The position numbers and the translations under genes are program-made. Positions 25,941 through 35,120 of a DNA stretch of 64,000 bases are shown here, one piece after another. Origin of the DNA: Sedimentibacter acidaminivorans (lineage in GTDB: Bacteria > Bacillota > Clostridia > Tissierellales > Sedimentibacteraceae); the NCBI RefSeq assembly GCF_017873955.1, contig NZ_JAGGKS010000004.1:243944-307943 (forward strand), written 5' to 3'. The notes under the pieces were generated by a model. The model saw only the letters and a program-made list of their open reading frames with translations, was not told where the DNA came from and did not search any database. Numbering within the stretch: position 1 is the first letter of the stretch; each line of letters starts with the position of its first letter.

Positions 25941-27872
25941 CTAAAACTCTAAATTGTATTTTTTCATTTTATTATAAATAGTATTCCTTGTAACTTTTAA
26001 AAGATTTGCTGTAGCAGTTATATTTCCATTTGCAGCAAACAATGCGTTTTGTATTGCTCTTTTCTCTAAAGTCTCTAATGGCTCAATTTCATTTTCAAAA
26101 TTTTCGATTTTATGCTTGCTATTTTTAACTGGCTCACCGTGAGTATTTAAATAATCATCTAATTCTTTCTCTGTAATAATACTCCCCTGACATATATTTA
26201 CTGATCTTTCTAAAATATTTTCTAACTCTCTTATATTTCCAGGCCAATCGTATTTCATAATTATTTCCATTGCACCGATTGATGCTTCATAAACTTCTTT
26301 GTTTAACTGCCTGCTTATATTTCGTAGAAAATGTTCAGTCAATTCATGAATATCAGATTTTCGTTCTCTCAAAGGAGGAAGATGCACATTTAACACATTA
26401 ATTCTATAATACAAATCTTCTCTAAAAAGACCTTTCTTACACAAGTCATATAAATCTTTATTTGTTGCTGTTAGTATTCTTACATCTACATCAAACACAT
26501 TATTGCTACCTATTCTAGTGATTTTTCTATCCTGTATCACTCTTAGTAGCTTAACCTGCATATCTATAGGCATTTCTCCTATTTCATCTAGAAATATCGT
26601 TCCTCCATCAGCTAATTCAAATTTTCCTATTCTTCCTTTAGTAGAAGCTCCTGTAAAAGAACCTGCCTCATACCCAAAAAGTTCAGATTCTAAAAGGTCT
26701 CTAGGTATAGCACCACAATTTATCGTAACAAAAGGTTGTCTGTTTCTCGAACTATAACTGTGAATAGAATGTGCTATTAATTCTTTACCCGTACCACTTT
26801 CACCAGTTATTAAGACATTTGACATGCTACTAGCTGCAATTTTTGCAGTCTTTATACATTCTTCTAACTTCCTGCTCTTTCCTATAATATCATCAAAATT
26901 AAAATTAGAATATGCACCTGTCATTTCATTTACAAGCTTATGAACCCTCTTTATCTTCCTAAACGTATCAACAACAATTACTACATTGCCATCTTCATCT
27001 TTAATAGGAACAGCAGTTTTAATAAAATGTAGCTTGATACCAGCCGCATTTTTAATAATAAATTCCTTATCTACATAACCTTTTCCGGTACTCAAAACCT
27101 CTAATATGACAGGTCTAAAATCAACTACTTGATTTATATGCTTACCAATTGATTTCTCTCTATCAACACATAGTATTTCTGAACCAATTTGATTTAAATA
27201 ATTAACAAATCCATCCTTATCAACAATCAAAAGTCCATCAGTAATAGATTCAACTATAGCGTTTTCATATTTGTAACGAACCATTAATTCTTGATTAATC
27301 TTTTCCGATTCAAGACCAACACTTATTGCCCTAGCTGATGATGCTAACATACCTAAAGTATGATTATTTGTCTTATCTGCAAACCCAATCATAGACAACA
27401 AGCCAATAATCTCTTTATCCTTATAAATAGGTGCACTAAGAGTAGCATATTCATGGAATACACTACAATAATGTTCTTCTCCAACTAAAGCTATGGGTTT
27501 ATTTTCAATTACAGCAGTACTCATTGATGTATTGCCATTAAAATCTTCCCTAAACCTTCCGCCTACACGTAATTTTAATTTTTCATTACATTCAAAGTCT
27601 GAATTGCTGCCATTTTCTACCTTTAAAATATATCCTTCTTTATTGACAAGTAATATAGATATATAATTTTTTAAAAATATTTCTAATTGTTCTATGTAAG
27701 GATTAGTTAAAGTTATTAAACTTTTATTCTTATCTAACAAAATGTTTAAATCAAAAGCTGAAATGTTGTAATAACATAAATCACTATCCTTATTCGTATT
27801 TAATGACTCGCATCTTTTCCAACCATCTGAAATATATTTTTCATTTGTCAATACGTTATTCAGTTGAATCAC
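25941..27872 (-). CDS. AcoR-type sigma-54-dependent activator (intact ATPase)
   Basis: This 643-residue enhancer-binding protein is encoded between the acetoin-dehydrogenase-type operon and the TRAP operon. It has an N-terminal GAF-like sensor with GEEHYC (about residues 50-195), a PAS domain (about 205-310), an AAA+ domain with GESGTGKE, GSFTGA, LFLDEIGEMP and both arginine fingers in FREDLYYR (R484, R490), and a Fis-type helix-turn-helix at the C-terminus. All catalytic elements are present. The start is uncertain: the GTG at 27872 lies almost on its AAGGAG ribosome site. A sigma-A promoter lies at 27945-27973. It probably activates the TRAP promoter just downstream. Confidence 0.93.
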   Translation of the reverse strand: MIQLNNVLTNEKYISDGWKRCESLNTNKDSDLCYYNISAFDLNILLDKNKSLITLTNPYIEQLEIFLKNYISILLVNKEGYILKVENGSNSDFECNEKLKLRVGGRFREDFNGNTSMSTAVIENKPIALVGEEHYCSVFHEYATLSAPIYKDKEIIGLLSMIGFADKTNNHTLGMLASSARAISVGLESEKINQELMVRYKYENAIVESITDGLLIVDKDGFVNYLNQIGSEILCVDREKSIGKHINQVVDFRPVILEVLSTGKGYVDKEFIIKNAAGIKLHFIKTAVPIKDEDGNVVIVVDTFRKIKRVHKLVNEMTGAYSNFNFDDIIGKSRKLEECIKTAKIAASSMSNVLITGESGTGKELIAHSIHSYSSRNRQPFVTINCGAIPRDLLESELFGYEAGSFTGASTKGRIGKFELADGGTIFLDEIGEMPIDMQVKLLRVIQDRKITRIGSNNVFDVDVRILTATNKDLYDLCKKGLFREDLYYRINVLNVHLPPLRERKSDIHELTEHFLRNISRQLNKEVYEASIGAMEIIMKYDWPGNIRELENILERSVNICQGSIITEKELDDYLNTHGEPVKNSKHKIENFENEIEPLETLEKRAIQNALFAANGNITATANLLKVTRNTIYNKMKKYNLEF

Positions 27873-27944
27873 TCTCCTTGAACTAAAAATTGTTAAATCG
27901 AGTTACCATATATCATATTTTAAATTAATTTTACTTATACTAAT

Positions 27945-27973
27945 ATTATACAATAATAAGGATACTCAGTCAA
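27945..27973 (-). promoter_or_regulatory. Sigma-A promoter of the intact AcoR-type activator
   Basis: Minus-strand TTGACT, 17-base spacer, TATAAT, about 75 bases upstream of the start codon. This activator therefore looks constitutively made, unlike the one at 32925-34913. Confidence 0.65.
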
Positions 27974-28062
27974 TTAATAGTTCGTTTAAAATGTTTTCAT
28001 GATTAAAAAATGAACATTTTAGTTGAATTTAAATTCTATTCCATATTGATTAAGTATAATAA

Positions 28063-29460
28063 TTATTTATTAGGAATATGAATAGCTCTTTTATCAACTG
28101 ATAACGCCGCTTCTTTTATTGCTTCGGCCACAGTTGGGTGAGCATGTATTGTAGCTATAACCTCATCAATTGTAGCCTCCATCTGAATTGCAAGTGCCAA
28201 TTCTTGTATTAAATCTGTTGCTCTAGGTCCTAGTATATGAGCACCTAATATTTCTTTGTATTCTTTTCCAGCAATTATTTTTATCATGCCATCTTCACCC
28301 ATTATCATAGCTCTACCATTTGCAGCTAAAGGAAATTTTCCAACTATATAATCAATTCCTTTAATCTTTGCTTCTTCTTCTGTCAATCCTACTGAAGCAA
28401 ACTCGGGTTTAGTATAAACACATGATGGATTTGTTTTGCTATCAAATACATTGCAATGTCCTAATGCATTTTCTGCAGCTACTTCTCCTTGTGTAGATGC
28501 AATATGAGCAAGCATAATTTGTCCTACACAATCCCCAATTGCATATATTCCTGGTACATTTGTTTCCATTTTGTTATTTACTGTTATTCTTCCTCTATCA
28601 TTTACAATACCAGCTTTGTCTAATCCTATAGTTTGCGTATTAGTTCTTCTTCCTATAGAAATTAATGCTTTATCACCTGAAAACACCTTAGTTTTTCCAT
28701 CACTCATCTGTACAGTTACATCAACATTGTCACCATTATCTTTAAATGACATTACTTTGGCACCAGTATTAATTTCAACACCTTTTTTTGCTAATTTTGA
28801 ACGAATAGATTTTGTAAGTTCACCGTCCATCATTGGCAATATTTCATCTAACATTTCTATTATTGTAATTTTACAGCCTAGTGTACTATATAATGTTGCT
28901 ATTTCAACACCTATTACACCACCACCCACTATAATCATTGTTTTTGGAACTTCTTGAAGTTCAAGTGCACCTGTAGAATCTATACATTTTGTTGATTCAA
29001 TACCTGGTATTGGGGGTTTAGCAGGTATTGAACCTGTTGCAACTATAAATTTATCAGCTTTTATTGTTTCTGTACCCTTTTCTGTCTTTATTGCTATTGA
29101 ATCTTTACCAGTAAATGTTGCTTCTCCAAAAACTACTTTTACCTTGTTTGCCGCTAATAACCCTTTTACTCCACTTACTAATTGTTTTGTAACTAATTTT
29201 TTTCTTTCTTGAACCTTTGTAAAATCTATTTTAATATCATTTGCAAAAATACCATATTTAGCACCTTCTACTGCCTCTTCATATATTTCTGCTGAATGAA
29301 GCAATGCTTTTGTTGGTATGCAACCAACATTTAAGCAAGTTCCACCTAAATATTCTTTTTCTACTAAAGTAACATCTCCACCAAGTTGCGAAGCCCTTAT
29401 AGCAGCTACATATCCGCCAGGACCTCCTCCAATTACAACTACTTTTATTTTATCACTCAT
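28063..29460 (-). CDS. lpdA: Dihydrolipoamide dehydrogenase (E3)
   Basis: This 465-residue flavoprotein reoxidises the dihydrolipoyl group of E2 and reduces NAD. It has GGGPGGYVAAIRASQLG for FAD (about residues 11-27), the redox disulfide C42/C47 in GGTCLNVGCIPTK, the NAD fold IVGGGVIGVEIATLYS, GIYAIGDC, and the C-terminal HAHPTVAEA with the active-site His. There is no fused lipoyl domain. An ATG eight codons earlier is ignored because AGGAGG lies six bases before the ATG at 29460. It closes the E1alpha-E1beta-E2-E3 operon. An intergenic hairpin (CCGCTA...TAGCGG, about 29491-29528) separates it from the E2 gene. Confidence 0.95.
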   Translation of the reverse strand: MSDKIKVVVIGGGPGGYVAAIRASQLGGDVTLVEKEYLGGTCLNVGCIPTKALLHSAEIYEEAVEGAKYGIFANDIKIDFTKVQERKKLVTKQLVSGVKGLLAANKVKVVFGEATFTGKDSIAIKTEKGTETIKADKFIVATGSIPAKPPIPGIESTKCIDSTGALELQEVPKTMIIVGGGVIGVEIATLYSTLGCKITIIEMLDEILPMMDGELTKSIRSKLAKKGVEINTGAKVMSFKDNGDNVDVTVQMSDGKTKVFSGDKALISIGRRTNTQTIGLDKAGIVNDRGRITVNNKMETNVPGIYAIGDCVGQIMLAHIASTQGEVAAENALGHCNVFDSKTNPSCVYTKPEFASVGLTEEEAKIKGIDYIVGKFPLAANGRAMIMGEDGMIKIIAGKEYKEILGAHILGPRATDLIQELALAIQMEATIDEVIATIHAHPTVAEAIKEAALSVDKRAIHIPNK

Positions 29461-29549
29461 ATTTTCCTCCTGTTCACTTTTCACTTTAAAACCGCTACCC
29501 CCTATGCAATTAATTGCTTGAGATAGCGGCCATTTAACACTATATTATA

Positions 29550-30773
29550 TTAAACATACATATTATCAGGATCTTCTAAGTATCCCTTTAATTTTTTCAA
29601 AAACTCTGCTGCAGTAGCACCATCTACTACCCTATGATCAAATGACATACTAAGCACCATCATTGAAGCAGGTACAATTTCATCATTCTCATTTACAATA
29701 GGTTTTCTAACTATACGTCCAACACCTAAAATACAACTTTCAGGAAGGTTAATAACTGGAGTAAATCCATCTATGTCATATCCACCTAAATTGCTGATTG
29801 TAAATGTTGCATCGGACATTTCATCTTTTGAAAGTGTATTTGTTCTTGCTTTTGATATAATATCTTTTGTTTCTTTAGTTATTATTTTTAATCCTTTTCT
29901 ATCTGCATCTCTTACTACAGGAACTATTAATCCATCATCAAGAGCTACTGCTACACCTATATTTACTTTGTCGTGTATTATTATACTATCATCAGTAATT
30001 GATGAATTTATTATTGGATAGCTTCTAAGTGCTGTTGCTGTCATTTTTACCAATATATCAGTGTAGCTAAATTTAACATCTGTGTTTTTTGCATTTAACT
30101 TATTTCTTAACTCAACAGTTTTATCTACATTAACTTCTGTTGTTATTGTAACATGTGGTGCAGTTTGTTTGCTTTGAGCCATTCTTTTTCCAATAACTTT
30201 ACGCATATTGGTCAATGGTATAATAGTATCTGCACTTACCGCTTGTACTTGTTTAATTTCTTCTTTAACAACTTTAGACTCTGTTGATGATTTGCTTTCA
30301 GCTGCTAATACATCTTTTTGAACAATGCGACCATTAGGCCCAGATCCTTTTACCGTTGACAAATCAACACCAATTTTCGCTGCAGTTTTCTTAGCTAGCG
30401 GAGAAACCTTTATTCTTCCGCTATTTGAAACTGGCATTTCTTGTTGAATTTTTTCTTCAATTTTTGGTGTGTTGTCAACTTCTTTTTCTTCGGATGTTGG
30501 TGCTTCTTTTAGTAATTGAGTGTCTATTTGTTCGCCTTCTTCTCCTATTATTGCAATTAATCCCTTTACAGGTATATCTTCACCTTCTTGTGCAATTATT
30601 TTAAGAAGTGTTCCGTCAACTTCACTTTCTATCTCAGTAGATAATTTATCTGTAGTTATCTCTACAATAACATCACCTTTTTTTACAATATCTCCTACTT
30701 GCTTAATCCATTTTCCTATAGTGCCCTCTTCCATAGTTAGTCCTAATTGGGGCATTATCACATTTGTTGCCAT
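29550..30773 (-). CDS. acoC: 2-oxo acid/acetoin dehydrogenase E2 acyltransferase
   Basis: This 407-residue protein is the core of a 2-oxo-acid-dehydrogenase-type complex. It has one lipoyl domain (about residues 1-76) with lipoyl lysine K43 in EITTDKLSTEI, a peripheral-subunit-binding domain (about 118-155, KVSPLAKKTAAKIG), flexible linkers, and a catalytic acyltransferase domain (about 185-407) with SFDHRVVDG carrying the catalytic His380 and Asp384. It transfers the acetyl group to CoA. The operon order, AcoR-type regulators and sigma-54 promoter favour acetoin dehydrogenase over pyruvate or branched-chain dehydrogenase, but the substrate is not certain. Its lipoyl domain is the probable client of LplA in the same island. 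Confidence 0.88.
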   Translation of the reverse strand: MATNVIMPQLGLTMEEGTIGKWIKQVGDIVKKGDVIVEITTDKLSTEIESEVDGTLLKIIAQEGEDIPVKGLIAIIGEEGEQIDTQLLKEAPTSEEKEVDNTPKIEEKIQQEMPVSNSGRIKVSPLAKKTAAKIGVDLSTVKGSGPNGRIVQKDVLAAESKSSTESKVVKEEIKQVQAVSADTIIPLTNMRKVIGKRMAQSKQTAPHVTITTEVNVDKTVELRNKLNAKNTDVKFSYTDILVKMTATALRSYPIINSSITDDSIIIHDKVNIGVAVALDDGLIVPVVRDADRKGLKIITKETKDIISKARTNTLSKDEMSDATFTISNLGGYDIDGFTPVINLPESCILGVGRIVRKPIVNENDEIVPASMMVLSMSFDHRVVDGATAAEFLKKLKGYLEDPDNMYV

Positions 30774-30785
30774 ATTCGTCCTCCC

Positions 30786-31763
30786 CTATTTATTTAATAC
30801 TTTCTTAACTGCTTTTACAATGTCTTCAGCATGTGGAAAGAATTCATCTTCTAATGTAGGTGCAAACGGTGGTACTACATTTAAAGCTGCTACACGCTCA
30901 ACTGGAGAGTCAAGTTCATCAAATAATTCTTCTGTAATTTGTGCAGATAATTCTCCACCAAATCCACTTCTTTTTACACCTTCATGTACTATTACAACGT
31001 TATGTGTTTTAGAAACTGATTCTTTAATTGCTTCCCAATCTAGCGGAACAAGAGATCTAAGGTCTAATACTTCTGCATCAATACCTTCTTTTGCAAGTTC
31101 TTCAGCCGCATCTAAAGCAAAGAATACTTGACGAGACCATGTTATTATAGTAACATCCTTGCCTTCACGTTTAATATCTGCTTTTCCTAATGGTATGATG
31201 TATTCTTCTTCAGGAACTTCACCTTTTTTAGCATAAAGAAGCTTATGTTCTATAAACATTACAGGGTCATCATCACGAATAGCTGCTTTAATTAATCCTT
31301 TTGCATCTGCTGCTGTTGAAGGACAAACTACCTTTAATCCAGGTATAGCTGTAAATAATGATTCAAGACATTGTGAATGTTGTCCAGCGTTTCTTCTTCC
31401 TGATCCCATTGGAGCACGCAAAACCATTGGTACATTTATTTGACCACCAGTCATGTATCTCATTTTTGCTGCTTGGTTCATAACCGGATCCATACAAACA
31501 CTGATAAAATCTACATACATCAATTCTGCAACTGGACGAATTCCACACATTGCTGCACCAACTGACATTCCTACAAATCCTGCCTCACTTATTGGTGTAT
31601 CTATTACTCTGTTTTCTCCAAACTCCTCAATAAAACCTAGAGTTATTCCAAAAACATTCCCCATTTTTCCTACATCTTCACCAAGCATTATTACACTTTC
31701 ATCTCTTAACATTTCTTCATGCATACCTTCTCTAATGGCATGGCTCACACTTAGCTTTCTCAT
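30786..31763 (-). CDS. acoB: Acetoin dehydrogenase-type E1 component, beta subunit
   Basis: This 325-residue protein is the transketolase-like beta chain of a thiamine-diphosphate E1. It has GEDVGKMGNVFGITLGF near residue 27, DTPISEAGFVGMSVGAAM (about 55-72), the conserved MGSGRRNAGQHSQ loop, and a C-terminal domain with LDLRSLVPLDWEAI and VVIVHEGVKRSGFGGEL. The ATG at 31763 overlaps the E1alpha stop (ATGA), showing translational coupling; a GTG four codons earlier is rejected. It forms an alpha2beta2 E1 with the product of the preceding gene. Acetoin, pyruvate and branched-chain E1beta are close relatives, so naming rests on context. Confidence 0.9.
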   Translation of the reverse strand: MRKLSVSHAIREGMHEEMLRDESVIMLGEDVGKMGNVFGITLGFIEEFGENRVIDTPISEAGFVGMSVGAAMCGIRPVAELMYVDFISVCMDPVMNQAAKMRYMTGGQINVPMVLRAPMGSGRRNAGQHSQCLESLFTAIPGLKVVCPSTAADAKGLIKAAIRDDDPVMFIEHKLLYAKKGEVPEEEYIIPLGKADIKREGKDVTIITWSRQVFFALDAAEELAKEGIDAEVLDLRSLVPLDWEAIKESVSKTHNVVIVHEGVKRSGFGGELSAQITEELFDELDSPVERVAALNVVPPFAPTLEDEFFPHAEDIVKAVKKVLNK

Positions 31764-32752
31764 CTCAACACACACCTTTCATTATCGCTGGAATATACAT
31801 CTGTAGTAACTTCACTTGGATCCGGGAAAGGAGAATCAAGTGCAAATTGCAATGCATCTTCAATTTCTTTATCCATATGATTTTCTATTTCTACTATTTC
31901 TTGTTCCTCTATTCCTTCATTTAAAAGGTATACTCTAAAATTATTTATTGGATCTTTTTTAGCCCACTCTTCCGTAACCTCTTTTGAACGATATGAAGCA
32001 GGATCACCTTCGTAGTGTCCTCTCATACGCCATGTCATACACTCAACAATCGATGGACCATTTCCTTCTCTAGCATACTCTACAGCTTCTTTTATAGCTT
32101 CATATACTGTCAATGGATTATTTCCATCTACAGTAACCCCTGGAATATCATATGCTTTTGCACGAACTGAAATGTTATCCGTATTTGTTACACTATGTAT
32201 ATTTACTGATACACCATAGTTATTGTTTTCGCAAAGAAATACTACTGGAAGCTTCCAAGCAGCAGCCATATTTATTGCCTCGTGAAATGTACCTTCGTTT
32301 GATGCAGCATCACCAAAAATTGCTAGAGTAACTTCTTTTGTACCTTTTATTTTTGAAGCCAATGCTGCTCCAGCCCCTATAGGAATACCAGCTCCAACTA
32401 TACCATTTGCTCCTAATATTCCTAATGACACATCTGCTACGTGCATCGAACCACCTTTACCACCACAATAACCTGTTTTTCTACCAAAAAGTTCAGCCAT
32501 CATTTTATCGGTTTTTGCACCTTTAGCAATTATTTGACCATGTCCTCTATGTGTAGTAGTAATTAAGTCTGTTTTCTCCAAAGCTTTATTAGCACCTGCT
32601 GCAACAGCTTCTTGTCCTATGGAAGTATGAATATTTCCAAAAAGCATACCTTTAGTAAAGCAATTTGATAACTCAGTTTCAAATTTCCTAATTCTTACCA
32701 TAGTTTGATATAAGTCAAGAATCATTTCTTTTGAATATTTTTTATTTTCCAA
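31760..32752 (-). CDS. acoA: Acetoin dehydrogenase-type E1 component, alpha subunit
   Basis: This 330-residue thiamine-diphosphate enzyme subunit has HTSIGQEAVAAGA (about residues 46-58), THRGHGQIIAKG, GGKGGSMHVADVSLGILGAN and the diphosphate motif GDAASNEGTFHEAINMAAAW followed by NNYG. The start is a TTG at 32752, eight bases after AAAGGTGG; the GTG at 32764 lies inside that ribosome site. It leads the operon, about 70 bases after a sigma-54 promoter. With E1beta it decarboxylates or cleaves the substrate (acetoin by context, giving acetaldehyde and hydroxyethyl-ThDP) and acetylates the lipoyl arm of E2. Confidence 0.9.
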   Translation of the reverse strand: MENKKYSKEMILDLYQTMVRIRKFETELSNCFTKGMLFGNIHTSIGQEAVAAGANKALEKTDLITTTHRGHGQIIAKGAKTDKMMAELFGRKTGYCGGKGGSMHVADVSLGILGANGIVGAGIPIGAGAALASKIKGTKEVTLAIFGDAASNEGTFHEAINMAAAWKLPVVFLCENNNYGVSVNIHSVTNTDNISVRAKAYDIPGVTVDGNNPLTVYEAIKEAVEYAREGNGPSIVECMTWRMRGHYEGDPASYRSKEVTEEWAKKDPINNFRVYLLNEGIEEQEIVEIENHMDKEIEDALQFALDSPFPDPSEVTTDVYSSDNERCVLR

Positions 32753-32822
32753 AATATATACCACCTTTCTAATAATTTATACTATTTAGTTGTCTGTAAA
32801 TTTAACAGTCACTAAATGTGTT

Positions 32823-32838
32823 AGCAATTCTTATGCCA
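32823..32838 (-). promoter_or_regulatory. Sigma-54 (-24/-12) promoter for the acoABCL-type operon
   Basis: Minus-strand TGGCATAAGAATTGCT with exact GG-N10-GC spacing, between the activator gene and E1alpha. Acetoin dehydrogenase operons of Bacillus and Ralstonia are also RpoN-dependent, which supports the assignment. Confidence 0.87.
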
Positions 32839-32890
32839 AATTTCAATTAAGATTTATATATTGTAATAAAAAAAATTAATATAATATGAA

Positions 32891-32911
32891 ATTGTTCGTA
32901 ATTCGAACAAT
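32891..32911. promoter_or_regulatory. Palindromic enhancer site upstream of the acoABCL-type promoter
   Basis: ATTGTTCG (32891-32898) and CGAACAAT (32904-32911) form perfect 8-bp arms around TAATT. The centre lies about 63 bp before the -24 element and 14 bases after the activator stop. It shares no obvious core with the element at 25892 or 35121, so a different protein may bind. Confidence 0.62.
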
Positions 32912-32924
32912 TTATTTTTTCACT

Positions 32925-34913
32925 TTAACAAATTTTATTATTTTTATAAATACCATCATATTCTAATCCATAATTACGAATTTTTTGATATAATGTATTT
33001 CTCCCAATATCTAATAATTTCGCTGCTTTTGATACATTTCCATTAGCATAATCAAGCGCCCTTTTAACAGCGTTTATCTCAGCTTGTCTAATAGTCAACA
33101 TACTACAATCCATTGAATCCATAACATCCTTATTAAATTTATTTTGTAAGTGCTCTACTTCAATGATGTTGCCTTCACAAAGGTAATAAGCACATTCTAT
33201 TGAACTTTCCAACTCCCTTACATTTCCTTGCCAATCCCAGGTTTGAAAAATTTTAAGTACTTCTTCAGAAATAATTTTTTGTGTACCATTAACTAAATTG
33301 TATTGTTCAAGCATATGATTTGCAATCAACTCTATATCATATCCCCTCTCTCTCAATGGTGGAACTTTTATATCTATAACACTTATTTGGTAATATAAAT
33401 CTTCTATGAAATTTTTTTCTTTTATCATTTGTTGTAAATCTTTATTAGTGGTTACAATAGTTCTAACATCAATAGGTATTTCTTTAAATCCCCCAATTCT
33501 AACAACGCTTTTACGCCTTAAAACTCTAAGAAGTTTACTTTGTATGTCTAGAGGCATATCTGTTATTTCATCAAGCAGCAACGTTCCTCCATTGGCCATT
33601 TCAAATTTTCCAGGGTAACCTCCCTTGCTTGTTCCTGTAAATGATCCCTCTTCATAGCCAAACAATTCTCCTTCTATTGAATTTCTTGGTAATGCTGTAC
33701 AATTAATATCGATAAACGGTCCTTCACTACGAAGACCATATGTATGAATAGCTCGTGCAATTAATTCCTTACCTGTACCAATTTCTCCTTGCAATAACAC
33801 CACACTTTCGTTCATCCCAGCCAATTTGATCATCTTTTTTATTTCTTGGATTTCACTTGACTCTCCAACAATATTTTCTATAGTATATTTAGCCTGAGCA
33901 CCAGTCATTTTATTTATCATATATTTAACTTCATTAATGCTACGAAATATATCTAGAACCCCAATCATTTCGCCCTTATCATCTCTCATAGGAATAGCTG
34001 TCTTTACAAAGTGGATTATTCCACTCTTGCTCTCAAGTCTAAACTCTCTATCAGTATATCCTTCTTGAGTTTCTAGCACATGTAATATTGTTGGTTCAAA
34101 ATCTACTCCTTCTGTTATGTGCTTTCCTATAACACTTCTATCTACATTTAGAATACGCATACCTGCAGGATTAATAAATGTTATAATACCATTGTTATCT
34201 ACAGTTAGCATACCCTCAGAAGTAGCATCAACAATAAGACTATGTAAATATGTTTTTTTTACTAATTCACCCTCTACCTTAAGCCTTTTAATACTGTTAC
34301 TTATCATTTTACTCATAATTGATAACACTATTTTTAAGTTTTCGCTCGTGTTTTTTAGTACACTAACAGTACCTATATATGCTATTATCTTATCCTCATC
34401 ATAAATAGGTGCCGCAACACAAATCAAGTTGCTGTACTCCTTACAATAATGCTCATACCCTGATACTACTTCAATTTGTCCTGTCTTTTTACAAAGAGAA
34501 AAGGCTGTAGTTCCTACTATATTTTCTCCAAAGCAAATGCCAGGCTTAATTAAATCTTTAAAAATCGTTTCCATGCTAGATTCTTTTGCTTGCTGTACTG
34601 ACAAAACGCAAAATTTTTCATCAACCAATGTAACTATTAAGTTTTCATTACTAAATTGACAAAACAATTCTTCTAATACAGGTTCAGCAATTTTAATAAT
34701 CGACTCATTCTTATTTAGAAATACTTCCAATTGCTCATCTGTGTAGCTGTTTCTTTCTAAATCCACCTCAATAGGATCTACCCCCATCTCCCTTGATTTC
34801 AACCATGAATCTACAATTTTCTCTGATAAATTATCATCAACAATTCCGCTAGCATGAAAATTTAACCATGTTTTTTTCATTCTGTCATATTCCATAACTG
34901 TACTAAGCATCAT
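32925..34913 (-). CDS. AcoR-type enhancer-binding protein with degenerate AAA+ domain
   Basis: This 662-residue protein has the same plan as its neighbour: GAF-like sensor with YEHYC, PAS domain (about residues 225-330), AAA+ domain, Fis-type helix-turn-helix. The AAA+ domain deviates at key points: GEIGTGKE (Walker A), GSFTGT instead of GAFTGA (residues 423-428), DEITDM after Walker B, and FIEDLYYQ where active proteins have FRxDLxxR. Both arginine-finger positions (I503, Q509; R162 and R168 in PspF) are lost. It may be unable to remodel sigma-54 RNA polymerase alone. No Shine-Dalgarno is visible before the ATG. Uniquely here, its own promoter is of sigma-54 type (34988-35003). Confidence 0.9.
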   Translation of the reverse strand: MMLSTVMEYDRMKKTWLNFHASGIVDDNLSEKIVDSWLKSREMGVDPIEVDLERNSYTDEQLEVFLNKNESIIKIAEPVLEELFCQFSNENLIVTLVDEKFCVLSVQQAKESSMETIFKDLIKPGICFGENIVGTTAFSLCKKTGQIEVVSGYEHYCKEYSNLICVAAPIYDEDKIIAYIGTVSVLKNTSENLKIVLSIMSKMISNSIKRLKVEGELVKKTYLHSLIVDATSEGMLTVDNNGIITFINPAGMRILNVDRSVIGKHITEGVDFEPTILHVLETQEGYTDREFRLESKSGIIHFVKTAIPMRDDKGEMIGVLDIFRSINEVKYMINKMTGAQAKYTIENIVGESSEIQEIKKMIKLAGMNESVVLLQGEIGTGKELIARAIHTYGLRSEGPFIDINCTALPRNSIEGELFGYEEGSFTGTSKGGYPGKFEMANGGTLLLDEITDMPLDIQSKLLRVLRRKSVVRIGGFKEIPIDVRTIVTTNKDLQQMIKEKNFIEDLYYQISVIDIKVPPLRERGYDIELIANHMLEQYNLVNGTQKIISEEVLKIFQTWDWQGNVRELESSIECAYYLCEGNIIEVEHLQNKFNKDVMDSMDCSMLTIRQAEINAVKRALDYANGNVSKAAKLLDIGRNTLYQKIRNYGLEYDGIYKNNKIC

Positions 34914-34987
34914 TACAATAATATCTTGTGATATGCATTTCCATCCTTCCTAATTTATTTTAACAATTTACTTATATAATAGAACAA

Positions 34988-35003
34988 TGCAATATTCATG
35001 CCA
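34988..35003 (-). promoter_or_regulatory. Sigma-54 (-24/-12) promoter of the degenerate AcoR-type gene
   Basis: Minus-strand TGGCATGAATATTGCA, GG-N10-GC, about 75 bases before the start codon. It implies that another activator switches this regulator on. Confidence 0.82.
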
Positions 35004-35120
35004 AAATAAATGATTTATTTTTGTAAACTTACGAGCGAATTTTATATTTTTTTAGATAAAGCTGTATTAAATTTATTAAATAATTTTATCCGTTAATTTT
35101 TTGCACGGTAGCGTGCTCAA

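Noticed and set aside
27988..28020. Inverted repeat AAAATGTT...AACATTTT after the E3 gene, as its terminator
   Set aside because: On the coding strand it is followed by A residues rather than U, and the stem is AT-only at the base. It could equally be a chance repeat or weak operator, so it is not listed as a feature.
35103..35116. GCACG-GTAG-CGTGC inverted repeat as an enhancer site
   Set aside because: It occurs once, has only 5-bp arms and no counterpart at the other sigma-54 promoters. The TTTGAGCATTG element beside it is the better candidate.
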